From: Caldisericota bacterium
Lineage (GTDB): Bacteria; Caldisericota; Caldisericia; Cryosericales; Cryosericaceae
DNA: 15,634 nucleotides
Direction of reading: 5' to 3'
NCBI GenBank assembly: GCA_026390285.1
Contig: JAPLGH010000177.1
Location: forward strand, 1 to 15,634
Numbering within the stretch: position 1 is the stretch's first letter; every line of letters starts with the position of its first letter. A model generated the notes under the pieces. That model did no database searches and was not told where the DNA came from. It worked only from the letters and a program-made list of their open reading frames with translations. Position numbers and translations under genes: made by a program. Positions 6,600 through 13,600 of this stretch are shown here, piece after piece.

Positions 6600-6724
6600 C
6601 CTGGGGCGACTGCTATGCTCTCGACATCGCCGACCCCAGGGACACCGTTACAGCGCTGGCGGTGGTACTGGCCATCGACTGCGTACAGGCCGCAGCGGCA
6701 GCCGCGTCAGCCCCCAGGCACTGA
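6359..6724 (+). pseudogene. LURP-one-related/YxjI-like protein, N-terminally truncated
   Basis: This 121-residue frame runs from GTG 6359 to TGA 6722-6724. It matches the C-terminal two thirds of LURP-one-related (tubby-like fold) proteins of the bacterial YxjI group: QQKVFSFLPRFFVW, AEIAKEFTFFRSRYTI, WDIEGDFFAHDYSI, IHKEWLTWGDCYALDIAD and a closing ALAVVLAIDCV. Such proteins are normally about 160-170 residues, so the first 45-50 are missing. Stops lie upstream in this frame near 6326-6343, and no ribosome site precedes GTG 6359. The family is thought to bind membrane phospholipids or act as scramblase-like proteins; bacterial roles are poorly known. The call as a LURP-one relic is strong. 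Its status as pseudogene or expressed short protein is inferred. Confidence 0.75.
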
Positions 6725-6882
6725 GGGATTTCTCCAACGCTTCCAGCCCACAACGGTCGTCCGGCGCAGTGGGTTTTGCTGGCCCGAGACAATAAGCCAC
6801 CGGTATTTGCTGAAAGGTACTGGTACTTCGCCTACATGCTCCATAAAGTCAGCGCCTGCAACGACATGGGCGCGACAACTAG
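6725..6882. other. Intergenic stretch without recognised gene
   Basis: Nothing here looks coding on either strand. ACCGGTA (6799-6805) can pair with TACTGGT (6819-6825) through one G-T wobble, but no T-run follows, so a terminator is not supported. The stretch leads into the repeats that start at 6883. Confidence 0.5.
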
Positions 6883-6941
6883 AGTCGTGCAACTTGGCAA
6901 TATGTCGTGTAGTCCAACAAGAGAGTCGTGTAATTGATGAC
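6883..6941 (+). repeat. Three GTCGTG direct repeats, 20-21 bp period (decayed IS-end-like)
   Basis: GTCGTG occurs at 6884, 6904 and 6925, each followed by a degenerate AATTTGACA-like tail (CAACTTGGCA, TAGTCCAACA, TAATTGATGA). Spacing is 20 then 21, the same as in the better-preserved set at 13254-13310. Tandem sites of about 20 bp resemble transposase-binding sites at ends of some insertion sequences, including IS21-like elements. No transposase gene is present, so the source is inferred. Confidence 0.55.
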
Positions 6942-7211
6942 GGCGGAGTAGGTGGACTGGGACGCCAAGGTACTGTAATGTCCGATTGCGCCAGCGTCCG
7001 TCGTGATCATGGCACGTTCCTCCAAGAACACTTCCGGGAGGAATGCAGTACTGACATTCCGGCTCTTCTCTATTGATGCCTGTCATGTGCACAACTAGCA
7101 CGTTATACTAATCATGGAAAGAGAGATTCCCGCTGCGATGCCGTACAGATACGGCGCGCTGATGGCGCTGGTGACCAGGTATCACTCCAACGCCCTTGTT
7201 GAAAGAAGGCA
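6921..7211 (+). repeat. Long intergenic repeat, copy 1 (partner 13291-13571)
   Basis: The stretch from GAGAGTCGTGTAATTGATGA through the promoter and into leader copy C matches 13291-13571 over nearly 300 bp. Blocks such as TGTCCGATTGCG, CTCTTCTCTATTGATGCCTG and CACAACTAGCACGTTATACT are shared. Divergence is greater in 6940-7070 than in the promoter and leader, which suggests that the 3' part is under selection. It places the same control region in front of two different surface-protein genes. Confidence 0.85.
7081..7109 (+). promoter_or_regulatory. Promoter for the 7231 gene cluster
   Basis: A -10 box TATACT at 7104-7109 lies 17 bases after TGTCAT (7081-7086), a weak -35. The block CACAACTAGCACGTTATACTAA is preserved without change at 13461-13481 although neighbouring bases differ. 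GTGC/GCAC arms (7087-7090 and 7098-7101) flank the spacer centre and could be an operator. Transcription would start near 7116, so the leader would be the 5' untranslated region. Confidence 0.6.
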
Positions 7212-7230
7212 GGTGTTGGAGGGGCATGGC
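7125..7230 (+). promoter_or_regulatory. Repeated 5' leader element, copy C, with two hairpins
   Basis: Hairpin 1 is GCCGTA-CAGA-TACGGC (7140-7155). CTGG-TGA-CCAG (7168-7178) is a second small stem. Hairpin 3 pairs CTCCAACGCC (7185-7194) with GGTGTTGGAG (7212-7221): ten pairs with one G-U, covering most of the GGAGGGG ribosome site of the 7231 gene. The upstream frame from ATG 7114 is fused in frame to the gene here, because this copy is four bases longer than copy E between GTTG and TGTTGG. Elsewhere that frame ends at the gene's ATG. Confidence 0.65.
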
Positions 7231-9765
7231 ATGATAACAACGAAGTCGCGAGTCTGTTCACGAATTGGCGCTTTGATAGCTTTGATACTGTGCCTGGTCT
7301 TGGCAACCCCAGGCATGCTGCGGAGCGTTCCCGCAACGCAGGCAGCAGGGATGTCTATTTGGACACGCCTCCCGCTATATGGAGGCACTATCTACGGCAT
7401 CGTCGTCGACCCAGAGACTCCCTCTAAGCTATCTGCGTACGCTGGCGAGAGTGTCTTCCGTTCAATTGACGGCGGAGAACACTGGAGCGAGGTGAGTACC
7501 GGTATTGCCAACATCACCACAACGTCGTCCTCTTCTTCCATCCTGTATGGCAAATCTCCGGATGGCGCATTCTTCCGTTCTACCGACAACGGAGACCACT
7601 GGACAGCCGTGAACACTGCAGGTATCATGACCACAGATATTGGAGCCATTGTTGTCAATCCCGTTACTCCTAGTATCCTCTATGCTCTCATGGCAAGCCC
7701 GCAGGGCTATCGTACCTATGGGAGCGACGTCTTCCGTTCTATCGACAGCGGAAACCACTGGACGCAACTGGCCACTGGCCTTGCGCAGGGTGACGATATC
7801 ATTTCTCTTGTCATCAATCCTCACATCCCGAGCGCTTTGTATATTGTCATCAATGAGACCGCTGGCATTATTCGTTCCATGGATGGCGGAGATCACTGGA
7901 TGAACGTGAGTGTTGGTCTTCCAGAAGATGACGGGGTCAGGTCTCTTGTTTTTGACACTCGTGTCTCTGCTGGACTATACGCCTATTACGGGGGACATGG
8001 TGTTTTTCATTCTACGGATAGCGGGGACCACTGGGAAGCGAAGAATGCAGGTCTCCCACAAGGAGAGTCCCTCATAGGCTTCATCATCGATCCCTCTGCT
8101 CCTGCCACAATGTATGCTATTGTCGGCTATGACTACTCCGTGTCTCCCGATGGAACCAACCTCTTTCGCTCAACAGACGGCGGCAGCCACTGGGTTCGAA
8201 TGCACGGGATCCCCAATGATGCGTACATCGGCTCCGTCGTTTTTGATCCGAAGGCATCATCCACGGTATACCTTACTTCTGGCGAAGGAATCTTGCGGTC
8301 CACTGATAGTGGAGTTACGTGGGCAACAAGGAATGTTGGTCTTGACGACTTGCGCGTCATTGCTCTTACCATCGATTCCGACACTCCTTCTCACATGTAT
8401 GCGGGCACTCAGAGCGGAGTGTCCAAGACTGTCGATGGCGGCAAGACATGGATAGGGGCCAATACCGGTATCGCGGACATGAATGTTACCGTTCTTGCCG
8501 TAAATCCTCTCATTCCTTCAACCCTGTACGCCGTTGCACAGAACAGAGTCTTCCGCTCGGTCAATGGCGGTACTTCCTGGAGCATGTTGAACGGTGGTCT
8601 CGCCGGCGCAAATGCCGTGGCTGTTGTTATCGATCCACGTACTCCCTCAACCTTGTACGCCGCTACAGATGATGGCGTTTTCCGATCTACGGATAGTGGT
8701 AACAGTTGGACAGCTGTAAATAGTGGACTTACTCAGAAAGGCAATACCTGGGATCTCAATACACAGGCTCTTGCCATCAACCCACGCACTCCTGCCACAA
8801 TCTATTGCAGCACTCGTTACAACGGACTCTTTCGTTCCTACAACAGCGGGACCACCTGGACAGCGATAAATACTCCCCCCAGCGATTATGGGGTTTCTTG
8901 TCTTGTCGTCGACCCCGTCGCCTCCTCTACTCTCTACGCAGGGACGGAAGGCCGAGTTTACCGCTCCACAAATAGCGGCGCTTCATGGACGATGGTACTG
9001 AACCCCAAGGGCGCAGTAAACTCTCTCGCAATCAATCCTGCTGTTCCGTCCACTGTGTATGTCGGAACCTGGGGCAATGCCTTGCGTTCTGCAAACAAGG
9101 GCGCCACCTGGGCTGCGATGAACATGGGTCTCGCATATTCTCATCAGTGTGTCATGTTCATCGCGATCGACCTTGTCACCCCCGCAACCATATATGCCGG
9201 TACGGAAGGTCGGGGTGTCTTACACTCCCCGAACAACGGGACCACCTGGACAGCAATGAACACTGGTCTTGGCAACGCGAACGTCCGAAGTGTTGTCATC
9301 AACCCCCGTACTCCTTCCATCCTGTATGCTGGAACCGATGGCGGCGTCTTCCGATATGGTCCAGTCTCTGCTTCAACAAACGTTATTCAGCTGGAGATTG
9401 GCAGTGCAACGATGTATGTGAACGGAAAACCCGTCTCTCTGGGGACAGCTCCAATCATCATGAATTCGCGCACTCTTCTCCCCGTCCGGGCAGTCGTCGA
9501 AGCCGCCGGAGGGACCGTCGCCTGGGATGCGCCAACACAGAAGGTCACCATCGCACGAAAAGGCAAGACGCTGGAGCTGTGGATCGGTAAGAACGTGGCA
9601 AATCTGGATGATCAGTCGGTCACCATCGACAGCGATGCGAGGGTTGTGCCTGTCATCAGGGGCGGAACGACGCTCCTGCCTCTCCGGTTCGTCGCGGAAG
9701 TACTCGGACTGAATATCCAATGGAATGCAGCTACCCAGACGATAACGGTAATATGTGCACCGTAG
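7231..9765 (+). CDS. Secreted 14-Asp-box beta-propeller protein with C-terminal copper-amine-oxidase-like stalk domain
   Basis: This protein has 844 residues from ATG 7231, with GGAGGGG 6 bases upstream and a signal peptide (hydrophobic about 13-26, likely cleavage near ATQAA). A longer in-frame start at 7114 would place 39 leader-encoded residues before the signal peptide, so I reject it. Fourteen Asp-box motifs of the form RSxDxGxxW follow each other from about residue 75 to 672 (FRSIDGGEHW, FRSTDNGDHW ... LHSPNNGTTW). Each is preceded by NPxTPSTLYA. A fifteenth unit lacks the box (VFRYG). Such repeats form sialidase/Vps10-like propeller blades; 14 would fit two seven-bladed propellers. Residues about 718-844 form a copper-amine-oxidase N-terminal-like domain (YVNGKPVSLG, LLPVRAVVEAAGGTVAWD, LLPLRFVAEVLGLNIQWN). 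The role is likely extracellular binding; no sialidase catalytic set was seen. Confidence 0.92.
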   Translation: MITTKSRVCSRIGALIALILCLVLATPGMLRSVPATQAAGMSIWTRLPLYGGTIYGIVVDPETPSKLSAYAGESVFRSIDGGEHWSEVSTGIANITTTSSSSSILYGKSPDGAFFRSTDNGDHWTAVNTAGIMTTDIGAIVVNPVTPSILYALMASPQGYRTYGSDVFRSIDSGNHWTQLATGLAQGDDIISLVINPHIPSALYIVINETAGIIRSMDGGDHWMNVSVGLPEDDGVRSLVFDTRVSAGLYAYYGGHGVFHSTDSGDHWEAKNAGLPQGESLIGFIIDPSAPATMYAIVGYDYSVSPDGTNLFRSTDGGSHWVRMHGIPNDAYIGSVVFDPKASSTVYLTSGEGILRSTDSGVTWATRNVGLDDLRVIALTIDSDTPSHMYAGTQSGVSKTVDGGKTWIGANTGIADMNVTVLAVNPLIPSTLYAVAQNRVFRSVNGGTSWSMLNGGLAGANAVAVVIDPRTPSTLYAATDDGVFRSTDSGNSWTAVNSGLTQKGNTWDLNTQALAINPRTPATIYCSTRYNGLFRSYNSGTTWTAINTPPSDYGVSCLVVDPVASSTLYAGTEGRVYRSTNSGASWTMVLNPKGAVNSLAINPAVPSTVYVGTWGNALRSANKGATWAAMNMGLAYSHQCVMFIAIDLVTPATIYAGTEGRGVLHSPNNGTTWTAMNTGLGNANVRSVVINPRTPSILYAGTDGGVFRYGPVSASTNVIQLEIGSATMYVNGKPVSLGTAPIIMNSRTLLPVRAVVEAAGGTVAWDAPTQKVTIARKGKTLELWIGKNVANLDDQSVTIDSDARVVPVIRGGTTLLPLRFVAEVLGLNIQWNAATQTITVICAP

Positions 9766-9775
9766 CAGAGGGACT

Positions 9776-9877
9776 GATTTCCGCTGCGATGCCGCAACGA
9801 TACGGCTCACTGACGGCTCTGGTGACCGAGTTGTTGTCCACCTCTCTTCTTGAAAGCACCTGTTGGAGGCGCATAAC
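9776..9877 (+). promoter_or_regulatory. Repeated 5' leader element, copy D
   Basis: It begins GATTTCCGCTGCGATGCCGC 11 bases after the stop of the propeller gene and ends at ATG 9878. Hairpin 1 is kept at the same geometry (9791-9806, GCCGCA/TACGGC with one C-A mismatch). No TATACT is present at the position used in copies C and E, so this copy probably works inside an operon transcript. GGAGG at 9865-9869 is 8 bases from the ATG. The Shine-Dalgarno-closing stem is weak here. Confidence 0.6.
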
Positions 9878-9881
9878 ATGA
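9789..9881 (+). CDS. Upstream ORF of leader copy D (30 aa), ATGA overlap
   Basis: It runs from ATG 9789 to TGA 9879-9881, which overlaps the ATG of the next gene at 9878. The peptide has MPQRYGSLTALVTE and ends STCWRRIT. It shares position and the ALVT and TCWRR blocks with copies B and E. No strong ribosome site precedes it, so translation is uncertain. Confidence 0.4.
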   Translation: MPQRYGSLTALVTELLSTSLLESTCWRRIT

Positions 9882-10381
9882 ATACTAACAGATTCGTCAA
9901 GTTTATCGTAATAGGCATAGTGCTGTTTCTCGTCATCTCTGTTGGCGAATACTTCTTGTTGAAACCATCCACGACGACTCCCCCGAATCCAGCAGACATC
10001 AACGCGATCTACCAGGTTGTCGGCGAATTTGGGGCGCGCCTGAAGGATGTAGTCATCACCACGTCCGACCAGGACGTGATTACCGCGGTGGACTTCAACT
10101 TGAAGCAGCTCATTACTGACCGACTGTATCAGGTGTTCGTGCAGGACAAGATCAGGATCCCAGGAAGATACGTTTCAAGTCCATGGCCGGAACGTATTGA
10201 GATCGACTCCATACAGATGCTGGATAGCGGGTCTTATACAGTACATGGAAGCCAAGTCGTGATGACGGACGATACTGTGGCTCACGGCGGCAATGCTGGA
10301 GAAGAACCCATTACCCTCACGCTCAAGAAGGTCAACGGCATATGGCTTGTTGACGACGTGATAGGAGGGCCGAAAGCGTGA
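9878..10381 (+). CDS. Membrane-anchored extracytoplasmic protein, possibly NTF2-like
   Basis: This protein has 167 residues. ATG 9878 follows GGAGG by 8 bases. An N-terminal helix at about 8-28 (FIVIGIVLFLVISVGEYFLL) with a basic start acts as an uncleaved anchor; its first residues (MNTNRF) resemble the 13597 protein (MNTSRL). The rest, about 30-167, is soluble with a helical first half and strands later (IEIDSIQMLDSGSYTVHGSQ, ITLTLKKVNGIWLVDDVIG). The ending LTLKK-x-NGxWLVDD is common in NTF2-like/SnoaL-type extracytoplasmic domains, so that fold is suggested but not proven. It lies between the propeller gene and the 10436 lipoprotein in an apparent operon. The molecular role is unknown. 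Confidence 0.8.
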   Translation: MNTNRFVKFIVIGIVLFLVISVGEYFLLKPSTTTPPNPADINAIYQVVGEFGARLKDVVITTSDQDVITAVDFNLKQLITDRLYQVFVQDKIRIPGRYVSSPWPERIEIDSIQMLDSGSYTVHGSQVVMTDDTVAHGGNAGEEPITLTLKKVNGIWLVDDVIGGPKA

Positions 10382-10435
10382 GCCGGGTAGCGGAGTAGGC
10401 CATGTTTGGTGTGAAGTATGCATTGGAGGCATGAA

Positions 10436-12157
10436 ATGACAAGAAACTCACATATGATATTGGCACTACTTCTGATCTCAGCCATTGGCCTTACAGTTGG
10501 ATGCGCTCCGAAAGCTGCCGTGAAGGGCAGCCAGATCAACATGATGACGTACGCGCTCCGCAACCTGCCCATGGACACGCCGCCGCCCGATTATGACGCG
10601 GTCCCTCTCGTATGGGATATCGGACAGAACACGGTGACGCTCTCTCCGACACCCGTCGTGCATGTGGACGGCAAGTACGCTGACTATCCGCTGCACTGGT
10701 CCTCCGGCTCGCCCCTTCTCGCCGTTCAGACCTGGGACTCCAAGAATGACAAGCCTCTTCTCACGGCGACATCGAGTAACACTCAGATTCTTGTGCCTCC
10801 TGACGGAGCACGGCGTTTCTCCTCTGACGGGGCAGGCGCGGGCATGTCCCGCTGGTACGCTCCGGCAGCGAATGCGTTTGTCACCGTCCCTTATGAACTC
10901 GTCCCGCCTGCATCCCAAAAGAGGACTATCGTGCTCACACAGTATCCCCTCGCCTCCGGCTCTGAAACGCGGAGGGTGATCGTTCCGGTTCCGTCTGGGC
11001 TTGCGCAGATTGTCGTTCTCTACGGGAGCGGCAGCGTCGACAACGGGTTCGTCCTTATTGATATACCCGGCAAGTCAGCGGATAACGTGGCACGCTTTGA
11101 TCTCTGGCTCCTTCGCATGGGCCATGGTGAGGCCGTATGGGTCAAGTGCGTCAATACACTAGACTTTGACGGCAACCTGTTCACGGACCAGGACGCCAGC
11201 TTCGCACGGATCGGATCACTCCTCTACTTCACGCACGCACATGGGAAGATCTACTGCATTGACACGGCAGCAGCCTCTCCCTCGGTAGCTGCTCCCGAGA
11301 AGATCAACACGGTATTGGAGCAACTTTACAAGAAGGGACCAACCAATACGGAAGGGCCGCTCCAGGCCTCACTGGCAAGCGACAGCGGCGTTCTGATCAT
11401 CAGGTATCCAGATTACTCCTGGGATAGGGAATACTATGCTGTATCTTCGTCTGGAGACACTCTTGGATTCTTCTATGCCGATGGAACCTCAGTCACATGC
11501 TTTGACGGCCAGGGAAAGCGTGGTACGCACGTTGCCGTCGACAATGCACGAGGAGTTCTATCGTTTCCCTCCTTCGATTTGTTCGAGAGCTATACGACCC
11601 TTACGGGGACATCAACGGGCGCCGCCGATGAGCAAGTGTTTTTTGCCGCCGCGCGTTCCTTTGCTGAACAAGCACTAGCGGCGGGGAATCATCACCTGAC
11701 TGCTGAGCCCGTCATCACGGTCAGTAGCAAGCAACTTCAGTCAGGGAAGATGGCAGTCATGATGTACATTCATACGATGGATGCCATGAATAGCGGTGAT
11801 CCTGCTACACAACCAATAATCGTCGGAGAACTTCAGTATCTTCATGATCATGGTGCCGAGCTCTCTGCTGCTGCCAGGAAGGCTGTCGAAGACGACATCT
11901 CGGAGTGGCGCAACACCATTGAATCTGCCATGAACACACCCACAGAGACAAACTATCTGATTAAGATCGTTGCAGATGTCGACCAGTCCGGTACGGTCGA
12001 TGCCGGTACTCTTCAGGTGTATGTGGATGACGGAGCAGTGGGAATTCATCTTACTCCTGCGGCTGAGTTCCTGAAGGGCATGCGTTCTGCCTGGACAACT
12101 CTGGCACAAGCATATGCCAACGCTGCATCCATAGCTGCAGCCGCAAAGGCTCCGTAG
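10436..12157 (+). CDS. Lipoprotein with YDAVP domain and helical ELQYLHDH module
   Basis: This protein has 573 residues. ATG 10436 is chosen because GGAGG (10425-10429) is 6 bases upstream; an in-frame ATG at 10418 lies upstream of that site. It has a type II signal peptide with TVGC, lipid attachment expected at Cys23. Residues about 52-390 form a mostly beta domain (YDAVPLVWDIGQNTVTL, WSSGSPLLAVQTWDS, VPVPSGLAQIVVLYGSGS, IGSLLYFTHAHGKIYCIDTA) that reappears at the C-terminus of the 13597 protein. Residues about 398-573 are the helical module (ARSFAEQA, GELQYLHDH, ARKAVEDDISEWR, DVDQSGTVDAGTLQVYVDD), shared with 4229 and 13597. Domain order is therefore the reverse of that in 13597. It lacks the full leader but has a similar TTGGAGGCATG end. 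It is probably exposed on the outer side of the membrane; function is unknown. Confidence 0.88.
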   Translation: MTRNSHMILALLLISAIGLTVGCAPKAAVKGSQINMMTYALRNLPMDTPPPDYDAVPLVWDIGQNTVTLSPTPVVHVDGKYADYPLHWSSGSPLLAVQTWDSKNDKPLLTATSSNTQILVPPDGARRFSSDGAGAGMSRWYAPAANAFVTVPYELVPPASQKRTIVLTQYPLASGSETRRVIVPVPSGLAQIVVLYGSGSVDNGFVLIDIPGKSADNVARFDLWLLRMGHGEAVWVKCVNTLDFDGNLFTDQDASFARIGSLLYFTHAHGKIYCIDTAAASPSVAAPEKINTVLEQLYKKGPTNTEGPLQASLASDSGVLIIRYPDYSWDREYYAVSSSGDTLGFFYADGTSVTCFDGQGKRGTHVAVDNARGVLSFPSFDLFESYTTLTGTSTGAADEQVFFAAARSFAEQALAAGNHHLTAEPVITVSSKQLQSGKMAVMMYIHTMDAMNSGDPATQPIIVGELQYLHDHGAELSAAARKAVEDDISEWRNTIESAMNTPTETNYLIKIVADVDQSGTVDAGTLQVYVDDGAVGIHLTPAAEFLKGMRSAWTTLAQAYANAASIAAAAKAP

Positions 12158-12220
12158 CACATCGAGCCGAGATGGTCAACGTATCGTAGCATCGACAGTA
12201 CGGGTTAGGAAGGAGAGAAC

Positions 12221-12904
12221 ATGGACAACGAAGATACATGTACGTCGAAGATAGGGTTGATCCTTGGCAATGTCGTAGGTTGGTGGGGGCTTCTATATGT
12301 AGTATTCATGGCCGTTACCAAGAAGTTCACGCTTGAAGAGTCGTGGACAGGACCTTTCATATGGCTCTCCATTGACATACTGCTCGCGACCGTAGTATCC
12401 TCGGTCGTTGCAGTTATCGTTGTGGTTACTGCGGTACGGCATCTGCCTGCTGCGCGACCGTTTCTGAGGAAGTTCGTCGCCTTTCTTCTGCTCATGACCC
12501 TGCTTGGAGGAGGGTTCTACTTCTGTGCGACACTGTCTCATGAAAGTAGTCTCTGGAGTTCTCTGTCCACTAGTATGACCACAGGATCTCAAGCCAATCT
12601 CTCCCCGCGGCTATCTCCTCCGATAGAGGTACTCGGGATTCCCTATTCGATGACTTCCAATGGAAGATGGAATCTGATTGCTTCATCCAATATTCTACCG
12701 GCACTGATATTTCCCTTCGCATCCATGACTGCTCTGTCCTGTTTTCTCCTTATGCTCATCACTCCTTCTTTTCTTGCTCTGCCCGTCTTCTGGCTGTGTC
12801 TGGTTCTGAGCATCCTGTACGTCGTGCTGTCACAGCGAGCATGGGGATGGATGAGAGACAGATCAAAGCTGGTATGGATGAGAGTCTTCGCCGGCAGGAG
12901 CTGA
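12221..12904 (+). CDS. Multi-pass membrane protein, function unknown
   Basis: This 227-residue protein starts at an ATG preceded by AGGAAGGAG (12208-12216). Hydrophobic segments lie at about 11-32, 46-71, 84-104, 158-178 and 180-204, giving four or five membrane helices, with a basic C-terminal tail (RAWGWMRDRSKLVWMR). A hydrophilic loop at about 105-155 separates helices 3 and 4. The family is not recognised. It lies 63 bases after the 10436 lipoprotein in the same direction and is probably the last gene of the cluster. No terminator is evident after it. Confidence 0.78.
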   Translation: MDNEDTCTSKIGLILGNVVGWWGLLYVVFMAVTKKFTLEESWTGPFIWLSIDILLATVVSSVVAVIVVVTAVRHLPAARPFLRKFVAFLLLMTLLGGGFYFCATLSHESSLWSSLSTSMTTGSQANLSPRLSPPIEVLGIPYSMTSNGRWNLIASSNILPALIFPFASMTALSCFLLMLITPSFLALPVFWLCLVLSILYVVLSQRAWGWMRDRSKLVWMRVFAGRS

Positions 12905-12995
12905 GGCACTCCCTGTGCAGGTTACCTATGTTTGACACCCATTCTCCTGTGTTCTCGCGCTTTCTCAGCCATTCGTCTCCTAGCGCTGCCTACCC

Positions 12996-13068
12996 GGAAA
13001 TTGAACCCCTCTTCAGGAATTGATACCCTATTTTGGAAATTGAACCCTCATTTTTGAAATTGAACTCA
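12996..13068 (+). repeat. Four GAAATTGAACCC direct repeats with 20-bp period
   Basis: GAAATTGAACCC occurs at 12997, 13036 and 13056 (the last as GAAATTGAACTC), with a variant GGAATTGATACCC at 13016. Starts are 19-20 bp apart, so each site faces the same side of the helix. Such arrays occur at ends of some insertion sequences (transposase sites) and also as iterons. No transposase or Rep gene is in the window; an IS end relic is the simpler reading. Confidence 0.65.
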
Positions 13069-13253
13069 ATTGCCGATGACACCAGTCGGTAACCTGTGTT
13101 CCGGCCATTCTGTCCTCGCAGCCTATTCTGATCATGTTCGATTGCCAAGCGGGAATATTCCATAGTGGAAAGTGTCACCATTTCAAACCCATACGCAATG
13201 ATGCGGGGTCCTGGGCACGAAATATCAACACTTTGGTGTCTCAGTCCAATTAG
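13069..13253. other. Intergenic stretch without recognised gene
   Basis: No credible gene is visible on either strand between the two repeat arrays. It may be the remains of a mobile element whose ends are the two arrays, but the arrays are not clear inverted copies of each other. Confidence 0.4.
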
Positions 13254-13310
13254 AGTCGTGTAATTTGACATCAAGTCGTACAATTTGACAATAGAGTCGT
13301 GTAATTGATG
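13254..13310 (+). repeat. Three AGTCGTGTAATTTGACA direct repeats, 20-21 bp period
   Basis: Sites begin at 13254 (AGTCGTGTAATTTGACA), 13274 (AGTCGTACAATTTGACA) and 13295 (AGTCGTGTAATTGATG). The 20 then 21 spacing matches the decayed set at 6883-6941. They look like the better-preserved version of the same element end, located upstream of the second copy of the long intergenic repeat. Confidence 0.7.
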
Positions 13311-13571
13311 ATGGTTGCACGGGTGGGCTGAGACGTCAAGGTGCTGCAATGTCCGATTGCGTCAGCGTCTGTGGCTATCACCACACGTTCGTCCCTGGAC
13401 AGTCTCGGGCGGAATGAGGTACTGGTTCCCGTCTCTTCTCTATTGATGCCTGCCATATGCACAACTAGCACGTTATACTAATTATGGAAAGAGAGATTTC
13501 CGCTGCGATGCCGCAACGATGTGGCGCGCTGATGGCGCTGGTGATCAGGTATCACTCCAACGCCCTTGTTG
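13291..13571 (+). repeat. Long intergenic repeat, copy 2 (partner 6921-7211)
   Basis: This is the same control region as upstream of the 7231 gene. It contains the last AGTCGTG site, the variable middle, the promoter and leader copy E. The spacer CACAACTAGCACGT and the -10 box are unchanged between copies. Confidence 0.85.
13451..13479 (+). promoter_or_regulatory. Promoter for the 13597 gene
   Basis: TATACT at 13474-13479 lies 17 bases after TGCCAT (13451-13456). The spacing and spacer sequence equal those of the promoter at 7081-7109. The -35 is weak, which suggests an activator or an alternative sigma factor. Transcription should start near 13486. Confidence 0.6.
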
Positions 13572-13600
13572 ATGGAACGTGTTGGAGGCGCATAGCATGA
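13484..13600 (+). CDS. Upstream ORF of leader copy E (38 aa), ATGA overlap
   Basis: It runs from ATG 13484 to TGA 13598-13600, overlapping the ATG of the next gene at 13597. The peptide begins MEREISAAMPQR, continues GALMALVIRYHSNALV and ends TCWRRIA. The start lies close to the expected transcription start, so it would be nearly leaderless, or translation could begin at the internal ATG 13508. Translating it would open the Shine-Dalgarno stem described for the leader. Confidence 0.45.
   Translation: MEREISAAMPQRCGALMALVIRYHSNALVDGTCWRRIA
13495..13596 (+). promoter_or_regulatory. Repeated 5' leader element, copy E
   Basis: Hairpin 1 is GCCGCA-ACGA-TGTGGC (13510-13525); compared with copy C one base pair has changed on both sides (TA to CG) and another is now G-U, so pairing is kept. 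GTGAT-CAGGT-ATCAC (13541-13555) is a further stem. CTCCAACGC (13555-13563) can pair with GTGTTGGAG (13579-13587) over nine bases, covering part of GGAGG (13584-13588), 8 bases from ATG 13597. Confidence 0.7.

Noticed and set aside
7114..7230. Start of the propeller gene at ATG 7114
   Set aside because: The signal peptide begins at 7231 with GGAGGGG just upstream, and 7114-7230 is the leader found before four other genes.
8985..9590. 201-codon + strand frame rich in Arg, Cys and Trp
   Set aside because: Shifted reading of the Asp-box repeats and stalk domain in the 7231 gene; repeat periodicity explains its length.
12996..13310. CRISPR array from the regular short repeats
   Set aside because: Repeat cores are 12-17 bp with only 3-8 bp between them, the two sets differ, and no cas gene is present.
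12990..13349. 119-codon - strand frame in the intergenic region
   Set aside because: It is composed of the repeat arrays and has no ribosome site or domain features.
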